Assembly: GCA_005223375.1 (NCBI GenBank)
Contig: RXOD01004316.1
Coordinates: forward strand, 1 to 24,179
Length of the DNA stretch: 24,179 bases
Direction of reading: 5' to 3'
Origin: Amoebophrya sp. AT5.2
Taxonomy: Eukaryota; Sar; Dinophyceae; Syndiniales; Amoebophryaceae
Notes under the pieces: generated by a model
Databases searched by the model: none
What the model saw: the letters and a program-made list of their open reading frames with translations, nothing else
What the model was told of the DNA's origin: nothing
Made by a program: the position numbers and the translations under genes
Part shown: positions 1-11,186 of the stretch, in pieces
Numbering within the stretch: position 1 is the first letter of the stretch
Layout of the letters: each line of letters starts with the position of its first letter

Positions 1-34
1 CTAGCATTTTGGATCTTTCTAATTCTTCAACAAG

Positions 35-3000
35 TCTCCGGGGGTGGGCCTCGCGTTCCTCGTCGCGACCGCCTGTTGCCAGGACTTTCCGCTGGCGCTG
101 TCCCTCTTCCTCAAGCGCAACAGCATGCATCCATCCAAAACGGGTGAGTTCCTGGCAGAAAGTTTCTCGCTGTCGCAGGTGCTTCGCGTGGAATTCTTGA
201 ACTCGCTACGGTTCGCGCCGTGCGGCGTCTGCGGAACCTTGCAGCGCTTGCTGAAACAGCTGCACATACCGCCTGACTTAAAATGCATCGACCGCATGCT
301 GGCGGACACCGCGATGGTGTGGTGGCGGCAGTGCGAGCGCAAGTACCGGAATAACGCGAGTTTCAAGAACGCACCACGGCGGGAAGGCGCACAGGAAATC
401 GAGGCAAACTTGCTGTTTGCAAAGCTGAAGTGCTACGAGACGCTTCATATGCTGCTGTGCAACGCACTGCTGCTGCACTTTCACGTGCACGGTAAAAGGG
501 ACACAAGCACTGCTGGAATAAATGTAATGGGGAAAACGTCGTCGGGCAGGCCGTTCGTGGTGTCATTGCAACAGTGGTTGGCGCTCAATACCGGGATCGA
601 GGACACGTATGGAGACGTCGACGCGATCGGCGGCGACGTCCCGAGAGATGTTCTGACAGACGTGTACCGAATGGTGACGGCAGAACCGATACAAGAAATT
701 ACAGACGGGGTAGTGCTCACGACAAACGACCAGAGCGTGATGCAGGTACGTATAGTTGTGCTTTGTTTCAATATTAGTTGTACTTATAGTTGTACTTAGT
801 TTAAAACTTTCGTGCTACTATACCATTACCTTCTGCTTGCTTGCTTGGTCTTTCATGAGGACGATGCCGATGCTCCCTGTTCTTTCAATGAATCGACTTC
901 AGTATTTCGTCGTGATGGTTCTGGCATTGCGTGACTTCAACACAAATGAATTTCCAAACTTTTACCTGTGATTCAGTTGCTGGGACGAACCAGCTTTCTT
1001 AAGCAAAGGCTTGGCTACTCTTGGGTCTTGGTGACACGGTTTTGGATACGATGCTTTCACATCGTGCAAAGCACCGCCCGGTTGCTTGTGATACGGTTTT
1101 GGATGTGATGCTGTTACCATCACATGGCATGATGCAAAGCATCAATTAATTTAAGGCTTTTGTCTGCTTGTGATACGGTTTTGGATGTGACGCTTTCACA
1201 TCGTGCAAAGCATCGCCCGCCTGCTTGTGATATGGTTTTGGATGTGATGCTTTTACCATCACGTGGCGTGATGCAAAGCACTAGGTAGTTAATTTAAGGC
1301 TTTTGTCTGCTTGTGTTACGGTTTTGGGTGTGATGCTTTCGCGTGGATGGTCTAAAGCGTTTAAAGCAGGTCTGGTCGCGCGGCCTTGTCTACGTCAAAT
1401 TTAAAAAATAAAAATTTAAATTTTGAAATTTAAACAGAAAAAAGTTTTGTTTCAAACGATGGGCCAGTTTGCGACAGCAAAAGCTCGGCCTTTCGTGTGG
1501 GGTTCGCTCCGGGATGTTACAGGGCTTGCTCTGGGTTGCTGTGGAGTTCGCTTTGGTCGCGGGGCCCGCTTTCCGTGGCGGAGTTTCATTTTCGGTTCCC
1601 ACGATCATCTGCACGATATAGCCTGGCGAAAATCTGTATGAAGGTCTGGTCAAGGCTGAATTTCGACGAAACCAAATCAATTCAAAATGAACTCCACAGG
1701 TTTTAAACGCCTTCGCAACCTCTACCGCCACCGCAGACAAGCGACCTCCGGGCGGGAAGATTTTGCAACCACCCCCTGGCAATGTTTTTGCAGCCACTTT
1801 GTCGCTGCACTTCTGCGACGGCAACTTTTACCCGGTTCCGCTGGGAAAGCTGGTGCGACGGCTCACGGGTAACCGTGGACACTGCACGGTGTTTGATCAC
1901 GACGAGGAATTTGCGAGCCAAATCCTTCACCAGGAAGAAGGTGCTGCTGCAGATCCAGATGACTTCTTCAATTATTCACAGAACCCGGGTGGAGAACGAG
2001 TCCCGCGCAAGTTCGATATCAACTACGCTACGCCAACGTCTTCTTCGGCGGGGGCACTGTTCTCAGCCACAGCAGCACAGGATCAGGACCTCGGCACTGG
2101 TACAACTCGCACGGCGTTCAGCAGCGCAGGAGACGACCAGCTGTCCACAAGGCGCTCGTCCGTCGCGTCGTTGGCTTCGGGGCGAAAATCGTCCTACGCG
2201 AATTTGGGTGCGTTGCTGGCGGAGAACGTAACCGCGAGCTCCCGGGGAAACAGCCCGGTCAAGAACACCAGTTCACCGTATAAGCAGAGCAGCGGGCGCG
2301 CACCACCACCGTCCGCAGGGGCTCTGTTTCCGACACCGGTGAAAAGTATCTTTGATGTTGATCCCTCCATGCCCACCGCATCAACGCAGCAGAAGCAGAA
2401 CGAAGCGATACAGGCGGAACAAATGACGACGGGAAAAAACGAGGTAGCACACTCCCTGGAGGACATGCTGGCGGGCTGGGCAGCGACGGAATCCGAAAGG
2501 CAGCAGGGCGACGACCCCGACGAAGACGTAGATGAGGTTGTTGCCGCGGTGGCTCCTGGGGAAGCCACGTCAGCGTGGGCGAACATCCCTGTTCTCGCTC
2601 CCGGCGCTCGGACAAGGTACCGGAGTTTTGCGTCTGGTGGAGACGGAATCGTTGCGAGTGTCATGGTGCCTGCACCGGGGACCACGACGCAGCTGAGAAA
2701 AGCAAACAAAATGAAAGTTGTCCGTCGCAGCGGCGACGGCTTCGAATCCCACCAGGGGCCGACAGAAGTTCTCGCGACCCGAACTTCGCCGGACGGGAGC
2801 TACAAGTATGACTACGGCGCGCCCTCGTACTCGTACCTCGGAGCGCAACAAGCCGCTGCGCGGGGGCAAGACCGCCAACGCATCGAATTATCGTTCGCGC
2901 ATAGCAACGACGAAGAAATTGTGAGAGTCGACAGTTTCTCCACCAAGAACGCCTCCGGGGACGAAGCATGTGAAGGGTCATCATCTTACCTCCGCCACCA

Positions 3001-3445
3001 CGCCGAAAACATGGATTGTTTCGCCTTCCTCTGCTGCGGCCTGCTGTTTCTTTCCACGGATGAAACGGCAGCGCCCTTCGCGTTCGTGAACCTGCGGTAC
3101 GTGAACTACAATACCGGCGCGCGAGTAGTTGCTGCGATCTCGACCGATTTTGGCAAGGCGCCAGAGCAGGAGGTGCCGAGGAAAATAATGAGAACATCTG
3201 CTACTTCTTCCGCTTCATCTTCATTGACTTCGACCGGGAGCTCCAGCAACATAACAGTGTTTCTGGAAAATCCGTCGACCAAGCAACGGTCAGAAAACGT
3301 TGAACTCGTCCTGTTGTTCCCGGATGGGCGGTGGGAATCAGTCGACACACCGGTGCTGCATTTGGCATTTGGGGATAAGCTCGTGCGCGATGCCTGGATG
3401 CACAGAATCAACACGGCGCTGGCAGATCGCGAACCGCATGCGTAA
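35..3445 (+). CDS. Sec7-PH Arf guanine-nucleotide exchange factor, 3' part (5' end outside window)
   Basis: This protein probably exchanges GDP for GTP on Arf GTPases at Golgi or endosomal membranes. Exons are 35-745 and 1700-3445 (TAA stop); both junctions are phase 0 (donor GTACGT at 746, acceptor CACAG ending 1699). The 5' edge is inferred: an in-frame TAA lies at 20-22 and a branch/acceptor-like tract ends in AAG at 34, so the window opens inside an intron. Exon 1 reads as a Sec7 domain: a GEFLAESFSLSQVL stretch, then IPPDLKCIDRML matching the family's LPGEAQKIDR loop. Exon 2 has a Ser/Ala/Gly-rich linker, then a PH-like domain (from about 3005) with a Thr/Ser-rich insert and the C-terminal helix Trp (DAWMHRI, about 3390-3410). 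The catalytic 'glutamic finger' position is Asp (GAC 275-277) and the NTDLH motif is degenerate. Family call is fairly sure; activity is not. Confidence 0.75.
1031..1348 (+). repeat. Higher-order tandem repeat, period 139-143 bp, about 2.3 copies, with internal hairpins
   Basis: Copies start at 1031, 1170 and 1313 with GTGACACGG, GTGATACGG and GTGTTACGG; the third is partial. Each full copy is made of two related half-units, both beginning with a GTGATACGGTTTTGGATGTG-like sequence. The first half carries an inverted repeat GATGCTTT...AAAGCATC around a short CACATCGTGC loop (clearest at about 1190-1215). The second half carries GATGCT...AGCATC and ends with TTAATTTAAGGCTTTTGTCT. The copies differ by scattered substitutions and a 4-nt length change, so they are not an assembly duplicate. 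Confidence 0.85.
1396..1435. repeat. AT-rich near-palindromic tract
   Basis: The tract is almost pure A/T and holds the palindrome AATTTAAATT flanked by further AAATTT/AAATTT blocks. It lies within the Arf GEF intron. Function unknown; it may simply be low-complexity sequence. Confidence 0.6.
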
Positions 3446-4676
3446 CCCAACGTGGAAAGTCAATGTCACGAACATATTCGTTTCGAAACATGATGAAAAT
3501 CTACCCTCCCACGCCACTCCCTTTAATCAGCCTTACTTCGGCAATTGACTCCGGTCGCGGCAGCGACACGTGGTTCTTGCTTGCCCTCAGAAAGCCGCGC
3601 TCAAATTTCGTATGGGGAAAACTAAAGTGTCTGATGTTTGAAGTAAATCGTAAAATCGATGAGGGTTCAGCTTCAGGTTCACATCAACTTCGCGGGTCGA
3701 TCGGCATTCTTCTCGTGTACTGCTATTCGAATTCGAGGTCGTCGACTGTCATCATTCCACACTTTCTTTCGTTTCGGGATGCCCGATTTTATATCTCCAT
3801 TCGTTCCGTCTCCAACAGGCACCAGTACTTTTCGATTCATTTTATACTAATTCCATCCAGTTTCTATTTCGATAGCCATAGCTCGTTGATGGGGTTGGAT
3901 TAAGTATACCATTCTTGTTCGAAAGCGGCACCCGACGAGCGTGCAGATTTAATTCATCCCATTCTTGTTGTTCGGCGTGTCAGACGCTGGTTGTTTTTTT
4001 TTTGAAGTAGAGCCGATGGCGATGGTTGTTTGAGGCGGCTTTTGACATGTGCTCGGTTCTGCTACATGCATCATCACGCAAACAACTATAAACACATCAC
4101 GCGGAGGATATGAGCTTCGTCATCGTGGCCACAGCGCACCGCCCGCGACCGCCGATAGCAGACAAGTCGGGAAAAAGGACCCGCAGTCGAGAGATTCGCT
4201 GTTGAACCAGGTTGCGTAGTTGTCGCCGCCGACGGGCCACAGGATCCGAAGCGCTTCTGTTAAAGCCGGTGTGCCAAGGCCGGTTCCCTCCAGGTTTCCG
4301 TGAGTAGTTGGCTTAATTGGCTCTCGAACCTCATCCTGCGCCGACCGACTCTTGGACTACTCGCAGCGGCGGCTTGCACCAGTGATCGACTAAAACTCAG
4401 AACGAAGAGGTACGCCATCGTCGGGCGAAGTACCGGCTCAAACTTTCTCTGGCACCACCACCCCGCGAGCGCGACGCCTCCAGTTGCGGCAGGACCAGGT
4501 GGACCCGCAGCGCGCTCTTCAACCAGCTCTGACTTTGCGGCTTTTGAAAACTCAAGCTAGTACGAAGCACGCGGCACCGGCACGTTTCTGGTGCGAGCGC
4601 AAGGACCTACTTCTCCGTAGCAGGAGCTCTGTGTGCCCCCGCTGCAGCAGCGCCTTAAGTACACCTCCGCAACAAC
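3446..4676. other. Intergenic region between Arf GEF and lectin genes
   Basis: No ORF here looks like protein on either strand; the forward ORFs at 3463-3903 and 4300-4560 have no recognisable domain and run through irregular, partly AT-rich sequence. The stretch should contain the 3' UTR of the Arf GEF gene and the promoter and 5' UTR of the lectin gene. A T-run is seen at about 3992-4003. No TATA box, poly(A) signal or conserved element could be assigned with confidence. Confidence 0.5.
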
Positions 4677-7331
4677 ATGCCGTCGTATTTCAACACAAAG
4701 TCCGGCGTTCTCGTCGGAATGTTGGCCGCCAGCAGCAGCACTTCACCAATGTTTGTACAGCCGGTTGCGGCACAAGCACCCGCCGCGAAGACCACGACCG
4801 AGCAGATACACTCGCCAAAAAGAAGGGGAGAACGAGTAAAATGGATCGAACTAGTGCACCACACTTTTCGGGACGGAAACCTTACGGACCACGGCCTAGC
4901 GCTCTGGCACCTGGAGTCGTGCGCAATACCGCTGGCAGATGAGGTACAGCATATAAATGAAGAAAATGCTTTTAATATTTGGCAACTACACACTGAAACG
5001 CAAACGTCAAAACATCAAAACCCAAGTGATTGTTGTGGCACTCGAAGAACAAAAAAACCATTTAAGTGCCTACACTCTCGTCCTCCATGACAGGTTCAGC
5101 TTTTCACGGACGTATCAGAGCGGAGTGGGCAGTTGTGGAATCGAGAAGCCATCACGACGGACAATTGGGAAGTCCAGTGGATGCTCGATGTATTTGAACA
5201 TTTGAATGAATATGAATATCCACCACTCACTGTGTAGTGATGATGTACGTGGTGCTGGAGCACAACAAGTGCACACTTTCTTTTTCGTTGAAAATAAGAG
5301 AAATCCAGATCCACCTCCACATCAACTGCATCGGCCCCAATGTGAATCCATCGACACAACATCACAGTTCAAGACCATGAACATCATGCAGAAGACGAAG
5401 GGGGTGGGTCTCGGGTTTTGGTTGACCGGGTTCAACGTGAACGAGGTGATGAACGCAAAGAAAATAGTCGGCACCAGTACGATGGGCCAGGCGGACAAGG
5501 ACTGGAACACAAACCTGCACAACCTGGGCTACGATTTTCTCGGCCACGACACCACGCTAAAGGGCTTTGGTCTCATACTAAGCGTGGACGACGAGACCGG
5601 GAACACGAGCCCAAACCTGAGCTGCGTGCGCACGCCACGAAAGCAGAAACTGGAGATGGGCAAGAATTTCCCCGACAAGAATGCACTGAAGGTCGACTTT
5701 CGGAATCAACCACTTGACTTCAGGGTTCGCGTCAAGGGAAATACAGTCGAAGTCGACTACAGGTACTAAATCGATATGCATCCACTGCTCTCGTGCGTGC
5801 TTATTTTTGCGATCACCGTAATATATTTCATCTCATGTTTCTCATCTCTCACTCTCACTCTCTTTTTGATTGTTTGATCGGATCAACTCATTTTTTGCGA
5901 TTGATTTCACACTGCGATGATTTATTTGTTTCTGCAGGCCCGGTGGATCGCACAAAGACTGGAAGAACGTGTGCTCAATTCGCGACTACGATGCCCCAAA
6001 ACGGACCTACATGGGCTGGTCCGCCTGGTCAGGGACGCCGAAGGAAAAGGATCAGGGCAGCCAAGGCGACTTCCGCCTGGCCGTAAAGAAGATCAAAACG
6101 TACTAGATTTATACTATAAATACAGTGGTCTCAGAGGCAGAGCGTCCTCATGTTGTTCTCACCGTCACAGTTGTCAGATGAATAAAAGATAAAAGTCAAG
6201 AAGCAATTTTAATACGAAGATTTGAAGATTAAGATATAGCGTTACGGCCTATTCTATTGCATTCTTTCACTCAGGTGGAACTATAACCTGGCGACGGTGG
6301 GTAGCGAGATGTCCGGGGTCGCGGAAGAGATTCGCGAGCTGTACGGGGAACTGCACAAGAAAAACTTCATGTTCGACTCCCAGAAGGAACAAACGGAGGC
6401 CATCAACGGCATCCTGAAGATGCTGAAAACCTACATCATGGGTTCGCACAAGGCCGAAGAGGGCCAGGCCAGAACGCTCCTGCACGTCAAGTCTCAGATG
6501 CTCGACATGGAGGCAAACGCACTGAAGCTCAAAAAGGAAATACACTACGTGCTTGGTACTCGGCCACTTTTGTTTTTTTGTTAGTTGAGAAGTTTGACCT
6601 CGCCCGTATTGAATCAGTGTCAACAGAGTTTGTGTAGTACTTGACTCCGCAGTGAAGCAAGTGAAGACTTTAAGTGCACGTACAAATAATAACGAAGAAA
6701 TCGATCGCAACAAGGCGAAGGCACACTCCCGCGAAGATTGCTTGCAGTCCTAAAAATTATCGCGATTCAAGCGCATAATTGCGATATCGATCATTCGATG
6801 TATCTTCGTCGTTAATTCTCATTCCACCACGCCACCACAGAAAACACGAAGGAAGCGGGCGATAATTCTCCGGCAGCGAAGAAGGCCCGACACGATCGCA
6901 TACTCAACGAGCTCCGCAAGGAGATGGGCAGCATCAAGAAGGTCATCCAAACCAGTGAAGACGACGGCGGCAAGATGTCATCAGTCTCGGAAGCGGTACT
7001 GATCCATGACTGCTACTACTGTTGGTTTGTTCGGGTTGGATCGATGTAGGTGGAAGTTGAACTCGATCATATGGAATTGTTCTTCTTCTTGTGTCTGTAC
7101 TATGTGAAAATTTTGTACTTCCACCACGACGCACGACAGGCAGCTAAAGCTGCGAGCGCAGACAAGAGGGTGATGGGAGTTGCGGACCAGACCGAAAAGA
7201 TCAAGGAAACCGCGGAGAATCAGATGCGCAACGCCAACTTCATGAACTCGTTGGTGCTGCTAACGCTCATTGGCATCATCGGCATGATCGCGCACAAAAT
7301 TATCTACTACGAGAAGAAGCACTTATTGTAG
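4677..7331 (+). CDS. ERGIC-53/VIP36-like L-type lectin cargo receptor, complete, seven exons
   Basis: This is a type I membrane protein predicted to act in ER-to-Golgi cargo transport. Exons 4677-4943, 5094-5189, 5368-5762, 5938-6099, 6275-6555, 6841-6995 and 7140-7331 join in frame to about 515 residues, close to ERGIC-53's 510. A weak hydrophobic N-terminus (residues 10-31) may be the signal peptide. The lectin fold follows: AIPLADE, NWEVQW, GFGLILS, VDFRNQ, WKNVCSI and a terminal YMGWSAWSG strand. Exons 5-6 encode a long charged coiled-coil stalk. Exon 7 encodes a transmembrane helix (about 488-509) and the short tail EKKHLL. Several junctions are independently supported because they rejoin lectin beta-strands, such as IPLADE|VQLF and QWMLDV|FKTM. 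Six introns are 144-285 bp; five begin GTAC and one GTATTT. Known Ca/mannose ligands look substituted, and the tail dilysine is one residue out of register with KKXX. Receptor identity is secure; sugar binding is doubtful. Confidence 0.9.
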
Positions 7332-8572
7332 AGCCGGACTTCTGATGTAGCGAAGGCGCGATCATCATGGCGACAGGCACCAACAACGAGCAGCAGCGAT
7401 CAGTAGCGCAGTGAGATTTGTAGATAGGCCCCGCGTTCTGACTTCTGCAAAAAGCTGTTGAACTCCATCCAGATTGTAGCGCGACAAGACTAGTATGATC
7501 GACAGAACTACGACAACGGCGTTTCTGATCAGTTACCATATTATATGCGAAACACATTGTTCTGGTGGTACCCCTAACAAACTCGTCCATCCTACTAGAT
7601 ATCCACGAGGCCAGGGCGGTGACTCTTTCCATTCCATTCCATACGACGCGTTGTCATTTCCAAGAAACTGGCGCAGAACTGAGGCTGAAGGACAAAGCTC
7701 CACTGTACAACATTCTACCAAGCTTAAATCTACGAACCGCAAATGACTACGACATCGACAAGCGACTATCGATTCACGATAAATATTGTACGACACAATT
7801 CCTTGTACACAGTCACAGACGAGGACGCGCAAGTTAGCGCTTGTGTAGCGATCCCGGGCCCCCGCAAGGCAGCCGATCAAGGCTTGGCCTTCCTTGGGTC
7901 GAAACACTTGGATGGTCGGGTATTATCGCCGCCAGCCCTCGCGATGTTGAAATTTGCAAATGAAACGCGAAACGCCCCCTCAGTTTGAATGAATCGTTAT
8001 CAAATTTGGAAATGTAAGTACCCGCGTGGTGAAGATGCCGCTGCAGCTGCAGTGTGTGCCCCCGCTCTGAATGATCGATCGTTCCCACCACGACGCCAAT
8101 GCAACGTTTTGACGATCCGCGAGTCTCGATGGCCCCTCCACCTCCGCGGCTCGTTCTATGTTCTCAAGAAAGATGTTGAAAGCACTGGCTGCCTGCAAGT
8201 AGTGCTCCGCAATGAATGTTTTTTTGCAAGGAAACCAACGTGCTCAAGCCGCCGTAGCTGCAATCCAAATCGAACTCCATGACAACTGTAACTCTTGAGT
8301 ATTATGTATGACTTGCTTCCACCGAGTCTTGATTTACGAGCATGCGCATTGCGTCTGTGTGGCACCGATGTATTATTTCGAATCTGATCATACCAGGACC
8401 AGTTGAGTTTGTGGCACGGGCAAGATCTTCAATTTGTATCGATAGCGATGCGGTGAATTATGGCAGCTGGTACCGCGACTACGACCACATACTGTTTTGA
8501 AAAATGTTACTATTTCCGTTTTCGTATTTGTTCCGCGACCACTAGCACTAGCCTATCCCAGCGCAAGCGACC
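7332..8572. other. Intergenic region between lectin and exportin genes
   Basis: No convincing coding exon or structural RNA is seen. Short ORFs on both strands (for example 7989-8282) have no domain-like content. The region should contain the lectin 3' UTR and the exportin promoter and 5' UTR. The exportin start codon at 8573 sits in ACCATGG, a strong eukaryotic start context. Confidence 0.5.
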
Positions 8573-10828
8573 ATGGCCGGTTCACAGCCTCTTCCGCAGC
8601 TTCCGTTCGATCCGGCCGTGTTGCTGGACACGAGCAGTTGGTCCGAGGAGCGGGTGCAGATGCTTGATATTCTCGTCGAGATCATGTACAGCCAATCCAC
8701 GGAAATTCTGCGGCAGATTAGCAGCGGCAACCTCCAGTTCGGCGGTAGCTCTTCGTCCTCCGCAGGGGCTTCCGGCGTCGGAGGTAATCCGAACGCGGCG
8801 CCCAGCGGCGGCCTGGGGGATCAGGTTCAGGTCGTGACTAACAAGGAGCTGAAGCAGGAAAACCAGCGCATAGTGAAGGCCGCGCACGACACCCTGCACG
8901 CGCTGAAACAGAACGGCGAGGCGTGGAAACTGGTGGACCTGATCATCGAAAAGTCCCAGAACCCGGCGAGCAAATTTTTCGCGCTGAACCTGCTCGACGT
9001 GTGCGTGAAAACGAAGTGGCGGCTGCCGGACTTGCCGCGGCCCACGATACGGAACTACGTCACCGATTTGGTGATTCGGGTTTCTTCGTCGGAGGAGGCG
9101 GTGAAGAACGAGCGGCAGTTTTTGACGAAGCTGAGCGAGGTTTTGGTGCACATCGTGCGGCAGGAGTGGCCCCAGGACTGGCAGGAGTTCATCCCCGACA
9201 TCTGCAAGGCGTCCATGCACAACCAATTTCTGTGCGAGAACAACATGCGGGTGCTGGCGATGCTTTCGGAGGACATCTTCGAGTTCGGGGACAAGCAGCT
9301 CGTGTCGAAGAAAGTACTGGAGCTGAAAACTAGCTTCGCGCACCAGTTCAAGGAGGTGTTCGACCTCTGCATGTGGGTGTTCCAGCAGTACGTGCAGCAG
9401 CCTCGCGGTACGGTGAGGCCCCAGCTCGTGCAGACCACGCTGATCACGCTCAGCAAGTTCCTGAACTGGATACCCTTCGGCTACGTGTTCGAAACCGAGC
9501 TGATCCCCATTCTGTTCAACCACTTCTGGGACCCGCCAGATTTTCGGATTGAGTGCGTCATGTGCCTGAACGAAATCTCGTGCCTCGAGGCGGTTTCGGC
9601 GGGGGGCGGGGGTGGCGGCGGGTCGCTGCTTGTTCCCGGCGGATCGTCTTCAGGAATGATCGGGGGAGCAGAGGCCGGTGCGCCGAACTACCGCCAGCAG
9701 CTGCTGGAGTGCTTCCAGGCAACGGTGATGAAGATCAACACGACGCTGCCCAACGACATCCTGGAGCGGGTCCGCGCAGGCGATCGATACTCGACGCACC
9801 TGATCCAGCAATTGACTTTGCTGGTCACCAGCTTTCTGAAGCATAACTTCGACGCGGTGGACGAAAACTTCGAGGCATTGAGCGCGGCTTTGAACTTTTT
9901 AGTGGAAGTGACGGCGGTCCCGGACGAAGAAATCTTCAAGCTCTGCGTCGAAAGCTGGGACCTAGTCGCCGGACGCCTGTATCTGCACGGGGAGCAAAGT
10001 ACTGCTTGCTACTTGGGGTCTGACTCTGAATTACAAACATAGTTGTGATAGTGCGAAAACAGGAAAATCAAGATTGTTTTGCGGGAAGTCGTTCTTCAAG
10101 TTCATCGCAAATCCACTTTCAGGTCGCAAGGCGTGGCTGATGGAGAACCTGCAGCAGGGCCACGGCGCCACCGACAGCCGTTCGCACGAGGTGATCCGCA
10201 CCGAGCTGAACGATCCCAAGCTGAAAAGGTACTCCCCGGTGCTGTCCCGCGTGCGCGAAATGCTGATCATGCGCATGGTGAAACCCCCAGAAGTGACCAT
10301 CAAGGAGAACGAGGAGGGGCACATCGTCCGTGCCGACGAGGTCGACACCGACGAAATCGCGCTGTACCGCATGATGCGCGGCATCCTCGTGTACCTGACC
10401 CACCTGAATCCCGAGAACATGGACAAGCTCATGCTCGAGAAACTAAACATAGAGTCGCGCATCGCCCAAACGGGAATCCACCCAGTCACAAACGTGCAGC
10501 TGCCCGGGCCGTGGTCACCCACGAACCTCAACAAGCTGTGCTACGCGATCGGCTCCGTGTCCGGTGCATTGAGCGAAAACCACGAAAAACGGTTTCTAGT
10601 CTCCGTCATCAAAGATTTGCTGGCACTGTGCGACGTGAAGCGGGGAAAGGAAAACAAAGCCGTGGTAGCATCGAACATCATGTACGTGGTGGGGCAATAC
10701 CCGTCATTTCTGCGTGCACACTGGCGGTTCCTAAAGACGGTGATCTACAAGCTGGTCGAATTCATGCACGAAACATTCCCGGGCGTACAGGAGATGGCCG
10801 TGGATACGTTCTTGCGGATCACACAAAA
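8573..10828 (+). CDS. XPO1: Exportin-1 (CRM1), N-terminal portion, two exons; rest of gene not in window as seen
   Basis: Exportin-1 carries leucine-rich NES cargo out of the nucleus with RanGTP. Exon 1 (8573-9998) and exon 2 (10123-10828) are joined over a 124-bp intron (GTACTG...TTCAG, phase 1), giving about 710 residues. Diagnostic stretches include [76 protein letters not shown] and [17 protein letters not shown]. The N-terminal Ran-binding HEAT region is present, with two lineage-specific inserts: Ser/Gly-rich (residues ~55-86) and Gly-rich (~343-372). The frame ends at donor GTACCT (10829, phase 2) just after RITQK, which aligns with human IAQK before Cys528. No continuing exon was found in the following 13 kb. 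The retroelement downstream may occupy this intron, or the gene may be truncated. Start ATG chosen for its ACCATGG context. Confidence 0.93.
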
Positions 10829-11186
10829 GTACCTTTTGCTTTTCTGATAGAGATAGTGGTTTCACATTCACGACTGGCTTTCAGCGCGCGAGCGCGCCGA
10901 AATCGTGGCTCAACAGTTTCATGATAAAGTAAAAATCCGCTTGTTCCTATGGCGATCTTTCCAGCTTAATTTGTAAAAACTTAAAAATTTTTTCAATAAT
11001 ATCATTCATCGCAGCATCAGGTCATCGGCACTAGGGATAAATATAAGCTGTCCGTCGTTGGCGCTCGTGTCGATAAGTATGTGCTTGGTGCTTTTCGTGA
11101 ATATCGGTTACCGACCTACACGGTTTGGAACTCACTTGTATTGCGCGGCCGCGCGTAGTTTTCGTATTCTTGACACCCGGATCCCC
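10829..11186. other. Start of exportin intron 2 / possible left flank of the retroelement
   Basis: The stretch opens with the donor GTACCT and is mostly AT-rich (for example 10970-11005). No exportin-like exon that restores the reading frame was found; the next family segment, beginning with the Cys528-containing helix, is absent. The left end of the retroelement should lie in or near here, but no terminal repeat could be paired by eye with the 3' region. Confidence 0.4.

Larger units (their letters stand above)
746..1699 (+). other. Long GT-AG intron of the Arf GEF gene
   Basis: The 954-bp intron runs from GTACGT to CACAG and keeps phase 0. It carries no credible coding exon. It contains a ~140-bp tandem repeat (1031-1348) and an AT-rich near-palindrome (1396-1435). 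It is several times longer than the other introns in the window (about 84-285 bp), mainly because of this repeat material. Confidence 0.75.

Noticed and set aside
1031..1348. CRISPR-like regular repeats
   Set aside because: The period is about 140 bp, the intervening sequence is itself repeated and the array sits in a spliceosomal intron of a eukaryotic gene.
3463..3903. 146-codon forward ORF after the Arf GEF gene
   Set aside because: Composition follows irregular non-coding sequence and no homology was recognised; most likely 3' UTR or intergenic.
4300..4560. 86-codon ORF upstream of the lectin gene
   Set aside because: It has an Ala-rich stretch that imitates a signal peptide, but no splice route into the lectin frame was needed; the ATG at 4677 gives a full-length protein.
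8582..9523. 313-codon antisense ORF
   Set aside because: It lies opposite the conserved exportin exon and mirrors its GC-rich codon pattern; no domain is visible and exportin homology fixes the coding strand.
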